Assembly: GCF_003144115.1 (NCBI RefSeq)
Contig: NW_020312008.1
Span: 648,477 to 712,476 of the forward strand
DNA length: 64,000 bases
Origin: Tilletiopsis washingtonensis
Taxonomy: Eukaryota; Basidiomycota; Exobasidiomycetes; Entylomatales
Direction: 5' to 3'
Shown here piece after piece: positions 55,667-64,000 of this stretch. The translations under genes and the position numbers were made by a program. Numbering within the stretch: position 1 is the stretch's first letter; each line of letters starts with the position of its first letter. Under the pieces are notes generated by a model, which saw only the letters and a list, made by a program, of their open reading frames with translations, did not search any database and had not been told where the DNA came from.

Positions 55667-57995
55667 TCATCTGGCCGCAAGAAGCGACAGCTCGGCGTCC
55701 AGGCTCTGCAGCGCGCTGCGCACCGTGGCACCGACGGCGCCGCCCTGCGTGTCGCGTCCGAACGCACCCAGCAGCTCCTCGTGCGCCTGCACCAGCATCG
55801 CGCGGCCCGCAAGTGCGCGCTCCATGCCGGCCTGCGGAAGCCGCGGGGGACTGGCCAGGCAGCTGTGCTGCGCCTGACTGCCGTCGCCCTGCGCATCTGC
55901 GATGAGCAGCTTGCCCAGCGTCGCCATCGCGACGGCGCGGGCCGGGTGCGCTGCGCAGAAGACTGCTCCGCCTGCGGCCTGCATCCCGGCGCAGATGGCG
56001 AGGCCAAGTCGCGTTGCCTCGTCGAGCTTCTCCTCCGATGCGTCCGAGCTGCCCGCCAGCTCGATGAGGGCCGTCTGCGCGCAGCGCATGAGGGCCAGCA
56101 AGGGATAGCCCGACGGCGGCATCACGGCCGAGAGGACGCGGATCGAGCGCTGCAGCGTCTGCCAAGCAGCTTCGGGCTCTACGAAGGATCTCAGTTGTGC
56201 TCGGCTTGGTGGAGACAGCACGCACCATTCGTGTCCAGAAATCGTTCCGCTCGCTCAAGGGCCTGCTCGCCAGATTGGCGTGCCTGCGCAGACGTGTCGG
56301 GCTGCGCACGTGGGGCACCGCACTTGCTGCACGACGCACTAACAGGCGCGGCCGTCTCGTCGCCCGTCAACGGGCTTGCAATCCAGCCGCCGCAGGCTCG
56401 CGAGCACCACTGAGCCTCGCGCGGGTCTAGCCACGCGGCACGACCAGCCTTTGGCGGCGCACGTCGGCGAGCGTGCTTGCACATCGCGCAGCTGCAGGCG
56501 AACAGATAGCGCTCGGCCAGCGTCTGGCGGCGCTTTGCGTAGCAGTCCGAAAGGTCGACGTACGAGGTGAGAATCTACGCAGTGCTTGGAGGTCAGGACA
56601 CAGGGCGACGCACGCCGCATGCGAGCGGACTTACCTCTTCGCCAGGCTTGATCTCACGGATCGCCACCACCCGCAGCGAGCCCTCCCGCGCGCCGGGGCC
56701 GAACGGAAAGACGACGCAGGCGTTTGGCACGCAGCTGTGGTTGAGCAGGGCAGCTTCTGGCGCCACTGCGACGCCCAGCGGCGATAGATCGCTCGAGGCT
56801 GCAGTGAACGAGTTTGTGGCGTACTGTCAAAGAGCGTAAGCGCTCGCGCCGCGTGCTGGGCCCGGCCGGGCTCACTTGGCACACAAAGTCGAGTAGCTGG
56901 GCCGAGCTGGCGAGACCGAGCGCGGCCAGCCTGGCTCTGGCAGCGCTGCTGCGTTCCTCATCTGGCTCCGCGTCTGGACGCAGCGTCACACCCATGAAGA
57001 AGGCGAGCCGGGCAGCTATCGTGCCCAGGGGCTCGAGCTGCTGCGAGTCCATCTTGCCACGATCTGATGTAGTGTCAGCAGCGTCACCATGTCCCTAGCA
57101 GCACCTCAACGCACTGCTCTGCATGTTGTGGACCGGCTCCATCTGCGTCGGCGTCAGCCCACGTGCCGCGCAAAGCAGCGGGCCCGCCAAGCTCACCCAG
57201 TCTGCACCCTTCTTCTGACCAGCCCATAGCAGCCGGGCCAAAGCACGAACGCTTGTGCCCGGCTCTGATGCAACGCGCTGCGTCTGGCCTTTTGCGCTGC
57301 TGGCGGCCGAGGCGGCATAGGCGACGAGAGCCGCGCACTCTTGCCGATGCAGCGGCCAGTCGGCGCGCTGGCAGGCGGCCGAGCAGTAGTGGAGGGTGCG
57401 ACAGCCGCTGCAGCGCTGCAGACGCGGCGAGCTGCTGCCCGAGGCAGTGTGCGGCAGCGCCTCGATCGCTTCATCGGCTGTCTTGAAGCAAAGCGCGCAG
57501 CGCGAGTCGAGATGGGCGGAAGAGAGGACAGCGACGTGGGGCGAGACGGCGAGCAGGGTCGTGCCTTGCGGCGCGCCAGCTGCAGCATCAGTCACCGCCA
57601 GCGTGCACAGCCGCCCCACACTCACCTGCTGTCGCGCTCTTTACCGATGTGGGAGCCCACCAGATACTGCGGCCTGACGCCTCCGTGCGTCTGACCTCGA
57701 GCTCGCCCCTCAGCCGGTACGATGTCGACTCGGCGCGCGACCCGCAAGCAGGCAGCTGGGCCATCGTCGCAGCACTCTCAAAGGCCTGTGTGCTCGCTGC
57801 TTCTGGCGCATCTGGCTCAGCAACCAGCTCCTGCGCAGCGACTGGTGCCTCCTCGCTGGCGCAAGCAGGCTGTGGTGCTGCATCGGCTGGCGCTGGCGTA
57901 GCGGCTGGCGCTGGCGCAGCTCGAGCCTGTCCGGCGCTTGCCGCTCCGGCGCCGCGTCGCGCGCGCTGCTGCTTCAGCGCCTGGAAGCTGGCCAT
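55667..57995 (-). CDS. SET and MYND domain protein (SMYD-type)
   Basis: Several exons, the first 57995-57626. A disordered N-terminus leads to LEVRRTEASGRSIWWA, the SET-N strand pair. A MYND zinc finger follows: CALCF, then RCSGCRTLHYCSAACQRADWPLHRQEC, with zinc-ligand cysteines and histidine. The SET core shows AALLNHSCVPNACVVF (NHSC, the AdoMet-binding motif) and IREIKPGEEILTSYVDL (GEE and Tyr). A post-SET cysteine cluster follows, with FACSCAMC. Helical repeats fill the C-terminus. Family members methylate lysines on histones or other proteins. The order SET-N, MYND, SET-C, post-SET is intact. It is followed, on the same strand, by no gene until the convergent HAD stop. Confidence 0.9.
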
Positions 57996-58306
57996 GGCGC
58001 AGCAGGGCGCAACTCGCGACGGAGAGAGCCAGGCGCGCTGCAGATGGGGAGAAGTGGATGAGAAGCAAGACGCGAGGGCCGCACACGACAACAGAAACGC
58101 GAAGGCCAGGTGCGCAGGCGCAGCCGCACGCCTCCACTTCCACGTGCCGTGCGAGAGCGAGGGCGCAGGACGAAGAAGCTCGCCGCGACTCCTGCTGCTC
58201 TCCTCGCAAGTGCAATAGAATCTTATTTCGAGCCGATGGACAGGCCTGCGCCACAATGCAACGAGGAGGCAAGGCCTGCCAATCTGAATGTGCAGAGCTG
58301 CACCGA
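57996..58306. promoter_or_regulatory. SMYD-type promoter and S9 peptidase 3' flank
   Basis: A 311-bp gap between two minus-strand genes that holds the SMYD-type promoter. No feature recognised. Confidence 0.4.
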
Positions 58307-61110
58307 TCACTGGAATGTCAAGCCGGCTGCCGCGGGCGCGTGATCCTCGCCCGCAGCCGGCGCGGTCGCGTTGCTGTACTTGAGCAGCCACGCAAGCACC
58401 TCGCGGTGCCACACCAGAGAGTTGCGCGGCTTCATGACCTGGACAGCAGGCAGCATCAGCGCCTCTTCGTGCGCAAGCGGCCGCTCGTCGGCAGCACGCA
58501 CCCAGTGGTTCTCGTCGGGAAAGTAGAGCAGCTTGGAAGGCACGCCGCGGCGCTGCAGGACGTTGAAGACAGACAGGCCCTCGCTGGACGCGGCAGAGTC
58601 AGCGTCAGACGCTGCGCGCGGCTGTGCCACACTCACGATTCCGGCAGGCGGAAGCTGCAGAGGCGCAAGGTCAGCTAGACGTCACCACCACGCAGGAGGG
58701 CTGCGACGCACTCTTTGCCGCCGGCGATGGTGAGCTGCGGCGTGGCCCAGCGGTCGGTGTACTGCTCTGGGCTCGCCGCGAGGTATGCGTCACGCGCCTC
58801 CCACGGCACGCCGCCGAACTCAAACTCGGGGAAGTAGAGCTCGTCGGTGGAGTACTGCGGACCGGGCGTCAGCTGGTCTGGCAGCACCGCGTGCCGCGGC
58901 CTGCGCACCCAGGTGGAGAGCGTGCTGAAGACGCCGTCGTGGCACACGAGGCCCTTGAACAGCTGGTCCTGGTTGCGGCCGTTGATGAGATTGATCATGT
59001 ACCCGCCAACTGCGGAGCGGTCAGCACAGGCCGCGGCGATGCAAGGCCTCGAGGCTCACATGACGCGCCAGCCCTGCGGTCAGGGGTCAGCTCTGACCTC
59101 GGACAAGGCAGCTGCGCACTCACGCAACGACGCGCTCCGGGTCCAGGTTCGGGTGCGTGTCGAGGATGTGTCGGACGCCGGCCCGGATGTCGCTGAGCAG
59201 CGCGGTCAGCCTGGGTCGCAGCCAGCGCCACTGCCGCACTCACAAAAAGGCCCGCGTCGACCAGGCGCCCAGAATGCCCTCCTGGTACTTCTGCCCGAAG
59301 CCGGTGCTGCCCGCTGGATCGAGCGTGATGACAAAGAAGCCGGCCGCCGCGAACACGCTCGGGTTCCAGCGCGTGCTCCAGGAGCTGTGCGGGCGCGGAC
59401 AGGTGAGCTGCCGCTGCCATCGCTGCGTGCACAGGCCCAACTCACTTTGTCCATGCGCCCTCCGGGCCACCGTGGATGAGTGTCAAGAGCGGGTAGGTTT
59501 TCTGCGAGCGAAGTGCGTCAGCGGCTGCAAGCGAGCGCAGGTGCAGTGTCTCTCACGTCCTCGCTGTAGCCCGGCGGCGGCACCGTCCAGCCGTACGCCT
59601 CGCGACCCTCCATGCCGACGTAGTTGAAGCGACGGGGCAGCGGGCCCAGGTCGACGCCAGCCAGAGCCCGACTCGCGCCCTTGAAGTCGGTCAGCTGCAC
59701 CGGATCCTCGCCGGCGGACGCCGTGTACACCTCGGTCGGGCCGCGGAGACTGCTGCGCGTCAGGAGGGTCCGGCCGTCCTGCAGCGGCTGCACGGATGAC
59801 ACGCCGCCATCGCGCACCAAAGGCACCAGCGTTTCGCCCGCCTGCGCCTCGGGCGAGAAGAGCTCGGCCAGGGGCAGGGAGAGAAGCTTCTCCTGCTCGT
59901 ACTCCTCGACGACGACGAGCAGGGTGTGGCCGTCCGCTGACCACGCGACTTGAGCCGGACTGCGGTCCCAGGCGCCCAGAAGCGTGACTGTCTCGTTGGA
60001 GGCGAGCGTGGTGACCTTGACGCGGCGCACGTCTGCCTCGAATCCGTCGCGCGCCATCTGAAGGTAGGCCACCTTGGAGCCGCACGGCGAGATGGCCGGC
60101 GAGGATGTCGCGCCGAGACCGCCGCGCGAGATCTGCTGCGGCTGAGATGTGCCTGCGAGCGGCACAGTGTAGATCTGGAGACTGCTCAGCACGATCCTGA
60201 GCTGCCGCAGCGCAGCCACCACGCACCTGCTGCCGTGTGTGCCACGCGGGATTGACCGACGGGTCCTTGGCGGTAAAGGCCGCATACGCAGTGCCGTCGG
60301 GGGCAAGGCCAAGGGAGTAGTCCTTCTCGTCGCCGAACGGCGCGACGGGCGCCTCAAGGCCGGTGCCCTTCATGAGCGGCCTCTCCTTGCCGGCGAGGCT
60401 CCAGCGCTCCTTGCGGCCCTTGCCGCGCTTCTTGAGATCGATGGCAAAGAGCTGCGTGCGCTTGCCCGGGCGCAGCCACTTGTCCCAGTGCCGCACAAAG
60501 GTCGTCTCGTAGACTATGCGCCACTTCGCATCAGCCGCGTCGCTCGCGTTCGCCGCTGATGGTGCGACTCACTCTTGGCGTGCTCCCACTCCTGGCCCTC
60601 TGCGCTGCTCTCGTACGACTCCACGTTGCGCAGGTCGCCGTCGTCGTAGACGGCAGCGCTAAAGACGATGGTCGCGCCGTGGTCGTGCAGTAGCACACGC
60701 CAGGAAGTCGGTTCCACGGGCAGGGCCCCGATGCGCACGCCCTTGAAGCCCGCGTCCGCCCAGTTGCTGCGCAGCGACGACTTCGCGTAGAGGGTCGCTC
60801 CGCGCAGCGTCACGAGCGTCGTGTTGGAGAGCCAGAGCGCCGCAGACGCATTCCGCACGACTTCGACGGCGCCTTTGCTGGCCGCAGCGCCGTGCCCGGC
60901 AGCTGGCACGGCGACGCTCCAGATGGACGAGCCGCCGCTGCCGCGCTTGACGTTGTGCTCGGCCACCGCGATGACGGCCTGCCGTCCGTCGGGCGAGGCA
61001 AGCGCGTCGCCGGGCCGGGGCGCCTCAAGGAGCGCCAGGGGCGTCAGATGGCTGGCCACGGCCGTGGCAGCAGAGGCCAAGCATGCAAGCACGATGCTTC
61101 GGCAGCGCAT
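58307..61110 (-). CDS. Secreted S9 prolyl-oligopeptidase family peptidase (DPP5-type)
   Basis: A multi-exon gene. The signal peptide is [21 protein letters not shown] beta-propeller N-domain follows ([50 protein letters not shown]). The hydrolase domain has [16 protein letters not shown], then [18 protein letters not shown]. The nucleophile sits in [15 protein letters not shown]. The Asp is in [17 protein letters not shown] and the His in YFPDENHWV. These match fungal dipeptidyl-peptidase V enzymes, which release X-Ala, His-Ser or Ser-Tyr dipeptides. Two tiny exons are notable: a 14-nt exon at 59073-59060 encoding the Ser motif and an 18-nt exon at 58654-58637 next to the Asp. Both are needed for the motifs to read. 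Confidence 0.93.
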
Positions 61111-62674
61111 GGCGGGCAACGAGTGAGAGGCGGCAGAGGTGGAGGCGGGAAGGCAGGGCTCGACTCGGCGCGCGGTGGTCCATGCACCAGCGCACGCGAA
61201 GCGCGTTACGTAAGCCGCGCGCCGCGGCGCGACTCTGGCGCTTTCGGTGTGCTGCCGCAACGCGCCGAGCCGCGGCCGCGCTCTGGGCTAGCCTACTCCG
61301 CCTGCGCTGGGGCTTCTGCTGCTGCCTCAACGCATCCGCAGCGCAGCGCTCGCCCGATCGTGACTGTATTAGGTCGCTGCGCCCGTTACACGATGCTGTC
61401 ACGCTAGCTGCCTCGCTCATCCTGCTCTCCATCCGGGAGGTGCTGGGACTGCCATCACAGGCTGTTCGGCTGGGCATCTCTGTGACTCGTGTGCGATAGG
61501 GCGCAACGGTGCGCATCATCAGCCTGGCATGCCGCGACTGGAGAGGCGAAGCTGGGCGAATCCAGAAGACGAGGTCAGCACGCGGCCGATGGCGACGACT
61601 CGACGTCAATCCCGCGTGTCGGCGACGGGCTCGGTGTCACTCGACTGTCGCAGGAAGACTGCGTCTCTCGTATCAGGACAGATAGGCTGCCCCAGCTGTT
61701 GCGAGGAGGTGCTTGTACATGTGTGGCCCGGCACTGCGCCGCTTCGCACCTGTCGCTGTGGGTCAGCTCACGCCACCGTGACTGTATGATGAGCAGTCTT
61801 TGGCCCTCTCAGCACGGCCGACGCGACAATCGGCATCGCTGATCATCTTGAGCTCCGCAGACAGCTGGCGCCAGCGCGCTGCATCCAGCGCTGCGCGTTG
61901 TGAACGGCGCGCAGAAAAGCGAGCATTGCAGAAGCGTTTGACGGGCGCGAAGACGCGGCATTTACTGCAGGTTAGTCCTCGCGCGCCAATGCCGCCTGGT
62001 TTTCGGACCGAATCAGGCCATCCCGGTCAATCAGCTACCCACAGCATCCCATGTCCGGTTGAGGGCGACCGCGTCACACAGCTGAGACCGCCTTCACCAG
62101 TGTCAGAGGCACGCAGCGACGAAAGCGCGAGCGGCACAGCTATGGCCGCTTGCAGCACGCCATCCGGGCAGCCAGAAGCTGTCATGTGCTATGCCTGCTT
62201 GAAGAGAAGGCCCCTCGCACGTGCGTGCAGAGCGAGCGACAGTCTGACGATGCATGCCGTGCTCACCCCGTGATGCTGCGCTTGCGAGGATGCCGCTGAG
62301 CTGAAGCCGTGCTCTGCGCAGCGTTCCTGTTGCTCGGAGGACTGACGGCGCGGGCGCAGGAGGGCAGCGGCTGCGTGCGCGGCACGCGGCGAAGGTGAAG
62401 ACGCGCCTGTTGTCGCGGCGCGGCCGCGTCAATACAAATTTGATGCACGAAGTCGTAGTCGCGCGGCTGGGTTGTATTCACCCAGCTGTATTACGCGCGC
62501 GCGGCGCGCCTCCACTCCTTCCTTCTCTTCCACATCCTCCTCCGCCCTCGACTCCTGCGCGCACGCCCGTTCTCTAGCGGCTCCCAGCATCTCCAGCTCG
62601 CGTCCACGTCGTCAAGCCATACGCTGGAAAGCGTCGACTTCCCGAGGGCCAATAGCGCAGACGAGCCCTCGCCA
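61111..62674. promoter_or_regulatory. Divergent region, S9 peptidase and RPC37
   Basis: A 1.56-kb divergent region. The right end (62510-62600) is CT-rich before the RPC37 start. CAATACAAATTTGATG at about 62430-62445 is an AT-rich island. No gene, tRNA or repeat is supported. Confidence 0.45.
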
Positions 62675-63950
62675 ATGCCAGACCACGACAGACCGGCGTC
62701 TGGGCCGGCGCTCTTTCGCGAGAGCTCTAGTGAGCCCGAAGACGAGCCCGCTGCCGCTGCAGCGTCTTCTTCGCGCGCGTGGATGTCCACTTCGGCCACG
62801 CCCGAGGAGGGCGAGGCAGCCGGCCCGGACGCGATGGACGTAGATGCGCAGGCCAGCGCTCCGGCCAGCCCCGTCGACGCCTCGCTGCCTGCCCCTTCCT
62901 CACCGCAGGCCCGGCGCTCGGCAAAGCCGTCGGCCTCTCGCCTGCCGGCAGGCTCGGACCCGAACCTGCTCGCCTCTCTCCCCGTCTACCTGTCCGCGTC
63001 TCTGCCGCAGTCCTCGCGCCTCTCGCTCTTCCAGTATCCCACGTACCCACGCGGCAGCCCGCTGCCAGTGCCTGACTCGGCACGGTCACGTGGACTGCGC
63101 GAGGCAGCGCGCTGGCGGCCCAAGGCGGACCGGGTGGAGGTTGAGCTGCCGCTAGACGTGCGGCAGACCGTCTACAACCTCGAAAAGGGACAGGAGATGG
63201 CGCGGGGCGCAGAGCACGGCGGCACGTTCGGCGAGAAGAAGGTCAAGAAGGAGCCAGGCAGCAGCAGAAGGGACCGCGAGCGCGAGAAGGAGAAGGACAA
63301 GGCGCCCAAGCGCCTGGAGAAGACTCGGCTCGAGAGTCAGCTGGTGCCGAACCAGACGCGCTACTTCGTCGGCGTCATTCGCGACGGTGAGTCAGGCTGT
63401 GCTTGTGTGGTAGCGGGAGCTCTACCAAGGGCTAAGAGCGGCTCCGTCGAGGACAGACTGCTGACGCCCGCGAACTGACTCAGGCGCACTGCACCTGACG
63501 CCGCTGGACTCGGTGCAGCAGATGCGCCCTTCGCTGCACTATCTCGACGGCATCGACACGCTCGAGCTCGCCGAGAAGAGGCGCTCCAAGGCCGGCTCAG
63601 ACTCCGGATCGGGCTCGGAAGACGAAGGCGGCGCTGCTGCAGCTGCCGCCGCGGCCGCCGCGACCAAGAAAAAGGGCACGCTCAACGTCGTCGTCGGCAT
63701 GGGTCCAAAGGACCAGAAGGACGGCCTGATGCAGAGCCAGCGCGATGCCGAGGCGGAGAAGTGGATCGAGCTGGAGTGGCGCAACAGCCTTGTGAGGGAG
63801 AACAGAAGCGGCGTCACCCTGCCACATTGCTGACCCACGCATCGGCAGAGCGACGAGGCCAGCAAGACGTTCGAGTCGCAGCTCTTCGCAAGCACCAAGG
63901 TGCCGCTCACCTGCACCACCAGGATGCGCGAGTTCCTGCCGGCAATCTGA
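62675..63950 (+). CDS. RPC37: RNA polymerase III subunit RPC37 (RPC5/Sin family)
   Basis: Three exons (62675-63386, 63484-63791, 63849-63950) give 373 aa. A long disordered N-terminus precedes DPNLLASLPVYLSASL and LSLFQYPTYPR, the family's entry strand. Next are VEVELPLDVRQTVYNLEK, QTRYFVGVIRDGALHLTPLD, QMRPSLHYLDGID and LNVVVGMGPKDQKDG. The end block is EKWIELEWRNSL. Charged low-complexity runs (KKVKKEPGSSRRDRERE, an Ala run) interrupt the core. RPC37 pairs with RPC53 in the TFIIF-like subcomplex of Pol III, needed for termination and reinitiation. The gene ends 51 bp before the window edge. Confidence 0.92.
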
Positions 63951-64000
63951 CCTTGATTGCAGCAACGTCGTCAGGCTACATCTCGCTGTCAGGCTGCTGC

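Noticed and set aside
1-64000. Transposons, LTR elements, viral remnants, CRISPR, operons and rRNA
   Set aside because: No reverse transcriptase, transposase, integrase, terminal repeats, spaced repeat arrays or rRNA sequence were recognised on either strand.

Overview
This is a GC-rich, gene-dense stretch of nuclear DNA from a fungus. Most genes are broken by short introns, usually about 50-70 nt, with GTGAGT or GTGCGT donors, CTGAC/CTAAC-like branch points and CAG or TAG acceptors. The gene set is eukaryotic: ribosomal protein uS3, TFIIH p34, TAF7, Mediator 11, Pol III subunits, an SMC5/6 subunit and a GATOR1 subunit. High GC, intron density, CT-rich leaders and secreted Kre9/KNH-like and GPI-type proteins point to a basidiomycete, perhaps a smut relative (Ustilaginomycotina). 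That placement is inference; no rRNA is present to confirm it. I see no operons, CRISPR, phage, transposon or rRNA.

Layout. 0.5-9.6 kb: Stm1-like ribosome-associated protein (-), RPS3 (-), a small unnamed protein (+), a secreted KNH-type protein (+) and a Med11-like gene (-). 9.6-17.9 kb: a large secreted subtilase (-) between two long gene-poor blocks, then an intron-bearing tRNA-Ser(CGA). 18-27.4 kb: an RWD protein (+), a paralogue of the small unnamed protein (+), Pol III RPC25 (-), NPR3 (+) and a complex I Tim17-type subunit (-). 27.8-41.4 kb: DDHD lipase (-), NSE3 (-), TAF7 (+), PP4R2/Psy4 (-), TFB4 (+) and a PHAF1/UPF0183 protein (-). 42-49.3 kb: a secretory block with two paralogous secreted glycine-rich proteins, one on each strand, flanking a secreted agmatinase/arginase-family enzyme. 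51-64 kb: a small GPI-type protein (+), an OM14-like mitochondrial outer-membrane protein (-), a HAD hydrolase (+), a SET-MYND protein (-), a secreted DPP5-type S9 peptidase (-) and Pol III RPC37/RPC5 (+).

How the genes relate. Most are unrelated housekeeping genes packed as divergent or convergent pairs; several share promoters of only 270-340 bp (RPC25/NPR3, NSE3/TAF7, PP4R2/TFB4, OM14-like/HAD). Six or more products look secreted: the KNH protein, subtilase, two glycine-rich proteins, the ureohydrolase, the GPI protein and the S9 peptidase.

The most unusual finding is the 42-49.3 kb block. Two secreted proteins share a C-terminal module (FGG-x(1-2)-MPADPNDLN, then CxxCKCEYR, then a glycine-rich domain like that of ALK/LTK receptors) and identical intron positions, but have unrelated cysteine-rich N-termini. 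One N-terminus is four tandem four-cysteine repeats. This looks like exon-bounded domain swapping around a secreted amidinohydrolase. A second unexpected finding is the pair of small charged paralogues ending in a PSPKKAK-type tail.
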